A stretch of 64,000 nucleotides of DNA. Origin: Phymatolithon calcareum (Eukaryota; Rhodophyta; Florideophyceae; Hapalidiales). The notes below the pieces were generated by a model, which was not told where the DNA came from, did not search any database, and worked only from the letters and a program-made list of their open reading frames with translations. Location: the NCBI GenBank assembly GCA_977006965.1, contig OZ345385.1, forward strand, positions 1,488,001-1,552,000. The letters are read 5' to 3'. Shown piece after piece: positions 34,412 through 45,260 of this stretch. The translations under genes were made by a program, and so were the position numbers. Numbering within the stretch: the first letter of the stretch is position 1; the number at the start of each line of letters is the position of its first letter.

Positions 34412-35757
34412 TTGATGACGATTAATATTTTCAAGTCCACATTTTCTCTTGGATTATCCATTACGGAATTTCCCGCACTCCCTGATGATCTGGTCGTTCC
34501 TACTGATTTAGTTAAAGATATTGCGACTAGTATTGCTAGTTTGTCCGTCTCTATCTTCAGTATTGCACTTTGTATTGATAGTTCGTCATATGCTGCAATT
34601 AATATTGCAGATAGTTGTTTTTTTGACTATCGTCGGAGAGAGAGTTTTCGATACGCACGTACCCATAGTCCGAAGAGCGTCACTTCTAAGGCATAGTTGA
34701 TCTACCTCATTTCGAATATCATAATGAGATCGAGCGAGTCAACATCTGTTAGAGACAACTACAGTATCCCCATACTCATTCTTCCCAAGGAAATCAACAT
34801 ATGTGGCAATGGACAAATGGTGACCCATTTGACCGAAGAGCTCAAGGATCTCAGAGGAAAGACCATTCGGCCGAAGATGTTTCAAGTCACACGAGCACTA
34901 AAGCGAGAGCTCAAAAGAGCCCGAGGCAAAAAGCAGATGGCCCGGACGTTATCTTCGCTGAAGCACTGGTACTAATCTCGGAAGAAAGCTACAGCTTTCT
35001 ACTAGCAACGATCACAAACGCTGGACTGCTCGGTTGCTGGCCTGACGACTTGAATAATGCGCTCGTGGTTCCGTTCCGATATTCAAGAAAGGAGACCCAA
35101 GCTCCCCAACAAGCTACAGGCCGATTTCAATATTATCACACGCTCGCAAAATATTGGAATGAAAAGTGGATAAACTCATCCGGAAGGAATATGTCTTCAA
35201 CAGATCACAAATGATATTCCAGCCACGCAAAGGCACGGAGAGAGCCCTCTTCCGCTATACAGCAGCCGTAAGACAGGAATGAACACGAAAGTCGTATTCG
35301 ACTTGAAATCAGCATACGACCGAGTCCCAAGAGACGAGCTATTGCGAGAAATCGATCTCAGACTAGCAGCAAATGTTGCATCACTAGCCTCTTTCTCTTT
35401 GCTGAGGATTCATTTAGCTGTTATGAACGATATGATAATAACGCCAAGAACGAACGAGCACGGAGTCCCCCAAGGATCTTCCATCAGCCCAACAATGTTT
35501 AACATCCTAATGGACACCCTAGCAGAAAGGTAACCGCTCTGAATTTCAACGATTCTAGTGTGAATCTTCGTTTAAATATGTTCGCGGACGACGTCAAACT
35601 AATGGCAAGGCTAGAAGACGAGCTTTAAGAGATGGTCAATGAATGCACCGAATGGGCATGTACGTATCAAATGACTTGGTTGATTCAAACGTGCTCACTC
35701 ATTCTCTCCGAGAAGAGCAACAGAAGAGCGCTTCTGCTGGCGAACCAGGAAGTCCAT
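34412..35757 (+). mobile_element. LINE fragment, pre-RT and RT
   Basis: One frame runs 34412-34975 with a single TAG (34694-34696) and reaches the pre-RT block VTHLTEELKDLRGKTIRPK. After frame changes come GLLGCWPDDLNNALVV, VVFDLKSAYDRVPRDELL (motif A intact), HGVPQGSSISPTMFNILMD, and LNMFADDVKLMARLEDEL (Asp-Asp intact) followed by TAA. The protein continues to LLLANQEVHG at about 35757, where the orientation of LINE sequence reverses. It is the same LINE type as 9850-11720. Confidence 0.88.
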
Positions 35758-36029
35758 GGCGTGAGGTGCATCGCGTACTCCCATCTGCATTGCACAAGAG
35801 CCTTGTAAATTGCTATGTTCTTGGTAGTAGCTAGTCGTTGCGCTTGGACTTCCAGGTCTTTTAGTCCCATGATGATTCCCTTCGCCGCGTTGATGCGCTT
35901 TAGTGTTGCGTGGTGGGTTACTCCCGTGCTGTCGATCGTGGTTCCCAGGTATTCCAGTAGGCGGGTTTCGTGGAGCTCCTGGCCTGAGAGCCGGAACTTG
36001 CGTTTGAATAATCCAGGATAGATAAGCAC
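35757..36029 (-). mobile_element. Inverted downstream piece of the same LINE type
   Basis: FKRKFRLSGQELHETRLLEY, TTIDSTGVTHHATL and YKALVQCRWEYAMHLTP on the minus strand, parallel to 29577-29888. In a normal LINE this region follows directly after the point where the plus-strand fragment stops, so the two pieces look like one copy with its distal part inverted. The junction lies at the palindrome CCATGG. Confidence 0.8.
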
Positions 36030-36317
36030 TTCGCTTTTTCCTTTCTTAGTTTTTTGGCACGGGTGTGCTCCCCCAGTGCGGCTAATTTCACGCTATATTT
36101 GAAACATTTGCAAGAAATGAAAAAACAAGCGAGAAGCTGAGCATGCAGCATGCATGCACAGCATCTGTAGCTCGGACACGTGTTACACTGCAGCTCGAGT
36201 CAACTCTCTACAAGGTCTAGCTCCCCACTTCTAGAAGCGACAATTCTACCATCAGCTCTCTTTTCTCTGTCGTAGCTCCTCTCGTACGCGCGCCGCTCAC
36301 TAGGAGCAGTTGAAACC

Positions 36318-38073
36318 ATGTCCAGGGAAGCACCTCGTCGACCCGGTGATGGGCAGGGAGCGGTGGGCACTGCACCTGCTAACCCAGCTGGACGGTCGAA
36401 TACCGCCTCGAGGAGTGAGCCCGTGTCCAGTTTAGGAAGTCTCGCGTTACCGTGAGTGGAGCGAAAAATGAAGTTTTTCTCCGGATTCAGCAGCTCGAGG
36501 AGCGGATGACTCTGAAAATCGAGAAACTGCAGAAGGACCTCCTTGACTCCAGACATGTTTCAGGTGGAACCTCACAGCCCAGCAGCACCAAGAGTCGCGA
36601 GAATAACGAGAAGAAAAGAAAATTGTCCCCGTTGCCGGAAAGGGTGCCGTCGGTGACATACTGGAAAAAGACCGAAGGCCGTTTCAGAGGAAATGGATTT
36701 GCGCAGCTACTTTGCTTTCATTCAGCAAAGCTTTCCCCCAAGTACAACATTGGATCCCATCTCAACTGAGGTGTTCAGAAACTGTGGCGAATAACGCGAG
36801 TATTACTAGCGGCGTATCAGGCCTGGATGTTATATTCTTCTCAGTGGAGACATACCATGTATGGGATCACTATCATCATCAAAATGGAAAATTTTTGGTC
36901 TTTCGTACTTCGTAATGCCATATCAAGCCTGATACAAGACTTCCAAAATCCTGAGTTTGATCACGAAAGGACACCACTGACCTGTAGACGTGGAGAAGAG
37001 GAGCCGGAATGGCTGATATCCTTTGGGGGGAATGAACCGAGCTCCTATTGTCGTAAGTGAGATCGTGCACATGCTGGAGCTGACGGAGAAAATGGTAAGG
37101 AAGGCGAAAGATCCATAGCTGTTGGAGAGGCGTAAGCGAATGAAGATTGAAGGCGAGCTTAGGGCAGATCCTTTCGAGCTGGCACGTGATTACTGCGTAG
37201 CGAATTTGAGATATCTTATTTCGAGCCAGTGGACCTGCGGTCGGGCAGATGCTCGAAAAGCCCTACTCAGTAATTTTACTTTTCTTTTAGAGAAGATTTT
37301 GGGATTTGAAAGTATCTCTGCGGCGCAGAGGGCCGGTTTTGAAATAATTATTCATCCGGCGAAAGCGGCCGAGGAGGTCTCACTTCCAGCAACGGTTGAT
37401 GGAACCATTTTGAATATCCCATTGTGCATGACTTCAGGGATGACAGACAATCAACTGGACGTTGAGAACACCAAGAGGCTTACCAAGATGATGATCCATT
37501 TCCCGTGTCTCCGGATCACATTGCACATCCCTCCATCAGCGCTGCGTCGTTCCCAACCACAACAGCGACTGAGCGTGAGGTCAATTTGCACAATGTGGCG
37601 CTTGAGATGCTCCAGGGGACGCTAAGAGTGGATGATATTAATGCTCTAATGCGATCATCGACGTTGACGCTGCGGACGGCACACATCATGGCTTTCGGAC
37701 TACGTGGATAGGTTCAGAAATATCTGAAGGGTGTATTTGTGATATTGAAGAAGTTGCATGTGGACAAATAACCATTCATGAGACTACCAAGTCGGACATG
37801 GAAAAGGCCTCGACTATCGGGAATTCCGCGAATGTGAATGATGGAGAGCCTTCAACAGGTTCGATACGAAACATCAGGGAGTATGCATTTCTTGTACCTT
37901 TGAAGGCATTTATGAAGGAGAAAGAAGACCTCGCCGCCAAGTGTCCCATGCGCGCTACAGCTTCCGCGTTTAGTGGACAGGCAGATAACGAAACTTCTCG
38001 ATCTGAGGCGCTGAATAACCTGGAAGATGATTCTGATCTGGTGGAGGATTTTTTAGCTGTATCTAATAGTTAG
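36318..38073 (+). pseudogene. Unknown gene, several frame changes and stops
   Basis: ATG 36318 starts a basic, Pro/Gly/Ala-rich stretch (MSREAPRRPGDGQGAVG). After a frame change near 36450 comes a short coiled coil (LRIQQLEERMTLKIEKLQKD) and a basic Ser-rich part. After a poorly readable stretch, 37026-37480 reads APIVVSEIVHMLELTEKM, an in-frame TAG, then DPFELARDYCVANLRYLI and KALLSNFTFLLEKILGFES. The frame then shifts to EREVNLHNVALEMLQGTL and finally to 37798-38073, ending NLEDDSDLVEDFLAVSNS. I recognise no domain. The assignment of all parts to one gene is inference from order and spacing. Confidence 0.45.
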
Positions 38074-38242
38074 GCGATATCAAACGGAATGCGCGTGCGT
38101 TATTATAACTGAATTTCACTTCGTCTAAGTTTCTTCTATCAGGTTATGTTGGGCCTTTAAACTATGTATGCAAGCTATTGAGCGTAAGTAATGAAACATG
38201 GTATTCTATTTGTTGAAACCATTTCGCCATTCTAGACTTGCT

Positions 38243-39540
38243 TCATTCTGATTCCGACCAAAGCGTGCGCAGAAGGGCTGTACTGTACTCCCCAGCATTG
38301 AAAATGGTGTGTACGGAATAGGTGAAAACTCTAGATCTCAGAATAACAGCTGGAAAGTGCGATGTAAACGTGCCCGGGACTAGCTCTGGGGAAGAGTCCT
38401 TCGGATACGGACTCTCAGTTTGCTTAACCCACTTCATCGAGAAACTACTAATTTTTGCCGACGAAGCCTGATTAAATCTTTGCAAAGACTCTCTTGTGTC
38501 TTTGCGAAGCTCAAAGCCCTTATCGCATGTGAGGTCCGTCCACCCACAACTGTCTTGGTGGAGTACATGCATTGAACCACGACATGTGTCACTTGAGGAT
38601 GGCATACTTCGTGCCAATATTACTTTTCGTTGAGATGCTGAGTTTGGAGCATCAATTACTCCCGAATTGATCTCCTCGCCCTTCACGGCATCTACTCCAA
38701 GTACATGTACGCAACGAATCTGTCCTGCCGTCGTCTTCTCCATGTTCACATTTTTCGTTCGGATGTTGGCTGAAATCTGGAATGCGCTACATATACCGGA
38801 GAAGGTCTCAAATATCACCTCGAGCGAAGAAACATGCATCGTCGAGCTAAACATTACGTTCCATACCGACGTAAGTACAGAGCAGTGAATTTCATCCTGC
38901 CGCAAGAAATGGGGAGCCAGTAATCGGAAATCAAAAAGGGAACAGTCCGTGGGTTTAGATTTCAACGTAATTTGCACAATAGAGTTAGCAGGGATGATAA
39001 CAAGGTACAATCGAGGGAATTCAGCTTTCGTTCCACCAAGAGTACGAGTTGCGGAAATATTAAGAACCTCACCGCACGACGCAAAGTACGCTCCTCTGTA
39101 CTGAATGGGCCGCGCACATTGCTCTCAGTTTGCAGAGAGCGCTGCCGTAAACGAGAAACTTCCGCTGACAAATCAGAAAATTGTAGCTGCAAAGCGGCAT
39201 GAGACTGGCGAAGTTCCTGTACGTCTTGAGGTACATTGAATTGTCCATGAGGCGTAGGAAGCACTGATGACGATGTCTCGTAGATGGATTCCCACAGAAG
39301 GGATGCGAAATGGACTTAGTGTAGTGTACGGACAGGAAGATGTGCGCCATGCACAGCTGGTGCAATCGGAACCGCTGTGCGCCTTATTTGACCAGTAATT
39401 TTTCGGCCAGATGGATCTGATGAAGCCCCTTGCATCTTTGATTTCCTCGACTGGACTCCGAATCCCTGAAGACACTGTCGTGGAACAAGACTTCCGGGCA
39501 CTTGAGCCCTATTCTGGCACGACCCTGTGCATGCCTCCAT
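38243..39540 (-). pseudogene. Unknown gene with coiled coil, one stop and one frame change
   Basis: A minus-strand frame from 39540 has an in-frame TAA at about 39316-39318, then continues to a helical part (VQELRQSHAALQLQFSDLSA) and RRAVRFLIFPQLVLLVERKL. Near 38990 the frame shifts to a 255-codon open frame ending at 38243 (SIVQITLKSKPTDCSLFDF, VLHQDSCGWTDLTCDKGFEL). No domain recognised. It converges with the gene at 36318-38073 and lies just left of the CACTA-like element. Confidence 0.5.
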
Positions 39541-39891
39541 GACAAAAATTTATTCATGCTATAGTGCACAAAATATTGCTGGGAGGCTCAAGAGATGTCA
39601 TCTCACGGCTACGCTTCACGGTCCTGAACTATTCTCGCCCTGAGATTAATTTTTAAATGCACTAGCACTAGTTTATGATCATAGGAGCCTTAATTATATA
39701 TCTACGCTACAACAATGAGGACTTTGCCATCGTATTTTTGTTACGTACATTCGATATGTGCCCTTGCACTCCAAACGTCTTTTCAGGCCAAGCTCAAAAA
39801 GCCAAGATGTGATCTATGAGACAATTGCACCGCTTGTCCAGAACTATAAGTTGGAGTAGCCTGTGCTTTCCCTTACCGAGATACCAGCGCA

Positions 39892-42800
39892 ATGGTAAAA
39901 TCGCGCAAAAAGCGGCGAAGCCGCCATAGATTTGACGATTTCCCAAGCCCTGTGCAGGACGGGATTCGCCGCACGACTGCTCCTTCTCCAGTCAGAGGGC
40001 TTTTCTCCGCCTTAATGGAATTACGGGAAAGCGTTGTACCACTTCAAGAAGGCCACACAGTCCAGAAGGCCATAATACAAGATGAATTCCTTCTAAGAAG
40101 TCAGCCTCCCACCCAACTAAGCAATTCCACGGATATAACAACGAACTATATGTCACCGAGCATCGGGTGCGAGCCGCGCCATAGGGGAAACTGCTATGAT
40201 CCATCTTCTCTCTGTGATTTGATGGACAATGCTGATTTGCCGGACAAGAGGCAACTGGAACGACACTTAAAATTTCAACACCGATTTTGAATTCGGAATG
40301 TGTTGACATTTGGCCTCTTGTTACTGCCCGTCGCTGGTTTTACGGAACTCGGAATGCTCTTTCTGTGGATGACGCCCAATCGGATCGGTTGTCGACTGGA
40401 GGTACTTTCGCTGAAGTCGGTGACGAAATATGCGTTACTGTAGTCAATGAAAATCAGGAGCTTGCTGAACGCCTTCATCGTTGTTTTGGAACCTCCCTAG
40501 CCTCTTTGATGGGTACCGTCGTCTCTACGTGGACTTTTCATCACGAGCAACGTAGAGCTGATGCTTCTTTCTAGGAAAGCCTTCCTCAGACCCTATCTCC
40601 AGGCGACGTCGAAATTTGCAACTTGTTCGCGTTTGTATCCTATACATTCCCCGGTGACAATGTTACGATCGTTGTTCCTGAAGTTCGGGTTGAAACCGCA
40701 GAGGAGGTAGTTGAGATGAAGATTCATCAAGAATCCTTCTCCTCCAACAGTCGATCAAAAAAGAAGTTCGTGTCAGAGAGGATGTCGGAGGCATTGAAGG
40801 TGCAGAGAGCGGCGTTAAAGAAGAGAAATGCGCAAATGCAAAAAGCTTGGGAGAATTGGACAAAACCGTTGACCAAACCGAACGATTTCGTGTGTATGCT
40901 AAAGCCGAGTCATCACAGCTTTTCATTGTCGCAGGAGCCATCAACAATGCTAACTGAGGCTGACCGGGCATCTCGGCTATTGTTCTAAGCAGATTCTGGA
41001 CCAAAAATGAAGAGAGAAGTAGGCACATCTTCTTTGTACCCGGAAACACTGACTTCCAACCTGCATTTGACAATCCTATCTCCATGCCTTAACTAATGCC
41101 GCATTACTGCCCGTCATTGTTGTCAAAATCTCCTACAAATTTCTGCTTAGATGTGCAACGTATATTGCTGCAAGCCAAACGTAGCGGCCCGCGCGGCATC
41201 TACAAGACTGTTCCAGTCAGTAATGTCGGCATGATTCAATCAGGGGAGCCGTACTTTATCTACAGATTTGCATTGATCTGGGATGGATTTGAGGTTCAAA
41301 GTAGCAAGTCCACTTCTGGTGACGGATTCTACCTCATATGCCCCAATCTCCCACTACACACCAGATCTTCTCCTCAAGGTGTTCGTGTGATAAGCCTTAC
41401 TCCACCCGTCGTCAGCGGTCACGTGGTTCTAGAGCAGGTCCTTGTCGACGTTTTGGAAGGGATGACCATTGGATTCTTGAACTACGACGCGGATGGAATC
41501 CAAAGGAGGATGTTCCTCGATTTAGTCCGGTTTATTAGTGATACTCCCGCTATCAACTCTTTCCTAGATGTTCTTGGCCACAACGCATCCGCCTGCTGTC
41601 ATCTGTGTCGATTCTTTCGCGGGTCTTCTACCCTATTGGGAAGTCGATATGCCCAAGGAGGCGCTCACGGCCTCTGTTCACACACTCAGAGAGGCTTCCA
41701 TCAGCATACTGCACGTCGGGACTCAAATGCGCAAGCAGAAGCATGTCATCTCTTAGGCATAAAGCGCAAGCCGTCGCAAGCTGCCTTAGTCTTACCAAGT
41801 TCCGCGACGCAATTTTTCATACAAGGTCAAGTATTCCGCAAACATCTACAGGAATTCTTGTCGTTTCACACCATTTTGATCCCTATAAGGCGTGCTTTGT
41901 AGCTCCCGACCATTTGTTAACAGGACACCTTCGCGATTGCATATCGCTTGTCCTCAAACTACTTACTTCTGGACACAACAGTACTGTATGCGAAAAACTT
42001 ATGCTCAGTTATCTTCAGGATCTAGGCCTGCCCCTGCAGAACCGTCTGTTTGAAAACACGAAACGAGCGCTCTTTTCAATGTCCATGACAGATCTCTACG
42101 CTTTATCGCTTGTTGCGGAGACGGGATTTCGTATTGGATGTCGCCTCGAGGACATGCGCGTGGGACGACTCGCACAAACAGCCCTTAGTAATAAGTGTCT
42201 CGAAGCAGTGAGCTTGGTAGGCTCTTGTTCGACGTTGATATCAGCACTGTGCTATAGACCATCGATCCATGCTGATGGTATTGTGGAGGTTCAAACATTC
42301 CATCACAACAACGGAGAAACTGAGCTACGAATGTTGCAGGAAATGACAGCTTTCCATCTCGGACAAGTGGTTGAAATTTGTAGGATGGCGGAAAGTGATG
42401 TTTTACTCATTGAAGACCCTATATGTCCTCGCCAGCGAAAGAAAGTACTGAGCAAAGAACACATAGATACATTGCTCGCGGTGAAAACTGTTGACAAGCC
42501 GAATCTTCACCGCTTGCGAGAGCTGGTAAGCTGTACACTTCCCATGATCGGGCATATTACTCGGATCGGGGAGTTAGTGCTGGAGAATACACACCAAAAA
42601 CTCAAGCGCAATATTGTACAGTCCAACAATAAGGACATACAGCTACATTCAATACGCTCAGCTGCATTCACTGATCGGGCCGCTCGTCTAACTATGCTTT
42701 CTCCTGATGCTCTTGAAGGATCTGACACAGCTCTTCTTAGATGTTTTCGCCTGCTTTCCGGACGCGAGGCTGTGTACGAGCTGCAACAGAAAATCAATAA

Positions 42801-43023
42801 CGAACATAGAGCTCAAGTCAATCAGGCTTTTAGACCGGACGGGTGCTTATCCATAGAGCTTCAAACCCAAGGTAGAAGTGTTTTGCGTAGATCAGCTATT
42901 TCTAGATCTGAGCGTCAGCTCTGGAGAATGACAGGGCCTCAAAAAATACTCCAAGAGCTGTGCACAGAGAAATACCCTGTTGACGCTCTTCATTGTTCGT
43001 GTTTCAGTCTGAGAATGCACTAA
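39892..43023 (+). pseudogene. Tnp2-like DDE transposase, frame-broken
   Basis: The N-terminal part (39892-40290) is basic. 40287-40988 is one frame with a TAG at 40572-40574 and a helix-rich part (VSERMSEALKVQRAALKKRN). After a shift near 40870 the frame VYAKAESSQLFIVAGAINN leads through stops, including a TAA before 41096, to the catalytic region: IYRFALIWDGFEV (first Asp), RFISDTPAINSFLDVLGH then CCHLC (second Asp and zinc-like Cys/His), the arrangement of Tnp2 transposases. A last shift near 41790 gives HHFDPYKACFVAPDHLLTG and a long intact C-terminus ending at 43023. Tnp2 proteins cut and paste CACTA elements. With at least three shifts and several stops it is inactive. Confidence 0.75.
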
Positions 43024-43420
43024 CGGACAGCACGGGAAGGATGGTTTTACTCAGTCCTGTTCTTGTTCCTTACCACAAATGTTGTACTGCAAGCGTGAGA
43101 CTATACTTAAATTGTAACCTATACCCCATTAACTAGCAATTAAAATTCGTGGTCGTCGTTCACCGAAATATTCTGGGCAACTTGTAACCACAGACAAGAC
43201 ATTAAATCTGCGGCTCGTCTCCAGTTGCATTACACCCATTATGACGAGAAGACTGACGTTCCATAATTCATCATTGCCTACGAGAGGCATACCTTTCTGA
43301 CTTCAGCAGCGTTGTTGTGCAAAGCACTGATTCAGCATCATCAGAAAACTACAAGCTGACAAGAGGGGATGTTATTCAAACGCTATGCTATCTACCGCAA
43401 GACTAAGTGTTCTATTTCCC

Positions 43421-44059
43421 TCACTTAGTCCAAGTCAGCAGCGTGGGCAGTTTAGAACATACTATTGGACTCTCTGCATGGTGCATCATGCTATTCTGTT
43501 CATTTACGACGCCTAGTGGGTCTACAAAAATGCATGTTGTCGTCGACCCTTGCCAAATAGTCGATGCGTGTGCACATTCACTGACGTCTCGGTACACCAA
43601 ACTATCCGTCAAATCAGTCGACACGCTTTCTCTTGGGAAATTAGATTCGTCTACACGACGGTGCCCTACGCTGCACGACTGCTTAGATTTTGAATGCAAC
43701 TCTCTGCGCGAACATGCTCTTCCCAATCACGCGAAAAATGCATCGCGGATACATGGAGGTCCATTCTCCGCTCTTACAAAAAGATCTGGATTTCCACCGC
43801 GAAAGGGATAGTTTTCAATCCGTACATGCGAACGAATAGTAAAAGATTGAGTCTACAGAAAGTTTCCTTCAGCTCCACCAACAGCACAATTCTCACAGGC
43901 AGAAATAATCTGGGATAGTTGAACACCCTGCGCAGTCTGTCGCCATGCGTTCTGGAATTTTCGCCGAACCAATGTAATAGGCGGACACGAAGTGACATGA
44001 GCTGACGCTCCTGAAATTGATACCTGCAGCGCGTAAGAATTTTCTTTCTCGCGGAACAA
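43421..44059 (-). pseudogene. Second gene of the CACTA-like element, two stops
   Basis: One minus-strand frame of 213 codons from 44059 to 43421, broken by TAG (after AEGNFL) and TGA (after RDAFFA) only. Protein-like on both sides of each stop: SHVRIENYPFRGGNPDLFV, CSVGHRRVDESNFPRESV. It starts about 110 bp inside the proposed right end and converges with the transposase gene. Many CACTA elements carry such an accessory gene (TnpA-type DNA-binding proteins), but I see no sequence match, so the role is inferred from position. It could instead be a host gene. Confidence 0.5.
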
Positions 44060-44175
44060 TCAAACCGAGTGGTTAGCGTGACTCTCTTTTTTTAACTGCA
44101 TCATGCGTGCGCGTGCGTACGTCTTCTCGCGCAGTTCCTAACAGTATTTTTCTCGTTACGATAGTGTAGTGTTGA

Positions 44176-44400
44176 ATGGAGGATTCGGGCGCAAAGGAGC
44201 GAGCATGAAAATTGGCCGAGGAGGAACGCGAGGGTTTCTGGGCAGCACTAATAGCCGCATGGCATGCACGGCAAATGGATCGGATCGAGTGTGCATAGAA
44301 GGAGCGCACAATCATCAAGCTCCTGTACTTATGAAGTCGTGGTCGGTGTCGGTCAATGGAAGAGCCCATTAATCATCGTGCAGAGCGCCGTGCTCGATGT
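44176..44400 (+). pseudogene. Start of an unknown gene, three stops
   Basis: From ATG 44176 the frame reads MEDSGAKERA, TGA, KLAEEEREGFWAALIAAWHA, RQMDRIECA, TAG, KERTIIKLLYL, TGA, SRGRCRSMEEP. The charged, helical character continues across all three stops, so this is a decayed N-terminus. Two stops follow Ala and sit where CGA to TGA changes would fit. It begins five bases after the proposed right end of the CACTA-like element and diverges from the gene at 44059. No family recognised. Confidence 0.4.
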
Positions 44401-45035
44401 CTTTCCCGAGGGGCTGGTAGTAACATGCAAGGGATATAGAAGTGTCATTGAAATACTGCAATTACTAAGACCTCAGGCTCTAGTCTTTTATTAAGGTCAA
44501 TGGAGATTATATTTATCACCGTATACGAAATTTGCGTCTCCAGTGCAGTGTCAAGGAGGTGCGCTCCATTGGAAACCCCACTACAGTATCATACTGTACT
44601 GTCAGAAACCAGAGTCGTTTGGAAATTCTCTGTCTCCCCGTCTCCGAGAACAGTAGCAGCAACCAGCTTTATTTAGTGTATATCTTCAGATTTCGAGGGC
44701 TCTCCTGAGGTGTAACCCTAAGTCGAGATACACGTGGAAAGAGAATTTGATCTCGCACTCACGTCTTCCAGCAGTGTCAGCATCAAGATGATCTTGTATG
44801 ATAATTCTGTTGCAACTACTGTATGTTCCTGGCGAGGAGAGCCCTTCTACGTACCGCTAGGTTTTGGTACTCAACCATACTGGGTCTCAACTTCTAGCCG
44901 TTGATCATCCTAGACAAAAGTCTAGAAACAGCAAAGTTGCCCCAAGCGTCTGCTGATGCGTTGGTAACTCGTGCCGCTGCCGCGGGTCATGCCTGCTAGT
45001 TTACACATCCGCATGGCTGCCGCACAACCCGCGCG

Positions 45036-45208
45036 ATGTCCTTCTACAGTACACAACCGCAAGGCTTGCCGTGGGACTTGGCTGCCGGGGAGAGTGCCTT
45101 CAACGCACCGCCCTCCCCGGCTTCCGGGGACATGCCCTTCTACACACCACCCTACCCGGCTGTCGGGGACGTGCCCTTCTGCGCACCCACCTTCCGGCTG
45201 CCGGGGAA
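45036..45208 (+). repeat. 39-bp minisatellite coding for a Pro/aromatic repeat
   Basis: Units at 45093, 45132 and 45171 have a 39-bp period. In the frame starting at ATG 45036 they encode SAFNAPPSPASGD, MPFYTPPYPAVGD and VPFCAPTFRLPGN. A diverged unit with MSFYSTQPQGLPWD precedes them. The frame closes at 45260 after a hydrophobic stretch. It may be the end of a low-complexity protein gene. Confidence 0.6.
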
Positions 45209-45260
45209 CATCATGATGTTGATCGTCAGCACCATAATGGCCTTTCCAATGGCACTGTAG

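Larger units (their letters stand above)
39660..44171 (+). mobile_element. Tnp2/CACTA-like DNA transposon, proposed limits
   Basis: CACTAGCACTAG begins at 39660, and the reverse complement of the right side begins CACTACACTA at 44171, so both ends carry a doubled CACTA word, as in CACTA terminal repeats. Between them lie a Tnp2-like transposase gene reading inward from the left and a second gene reading inward from the right (43421-44059). The flanking trinucleotides are ATG and TTG, so a 3-bp target duplication would be imperfect. The limits are an inference from short words; the transposase identity is firmer. Confidence 0.4.

Noticed and set aside
35643-35834. 63-codon plus-strand frame as a gene
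   Set aside because: It crosses the junction of two oppositely oriented LINE pieces.
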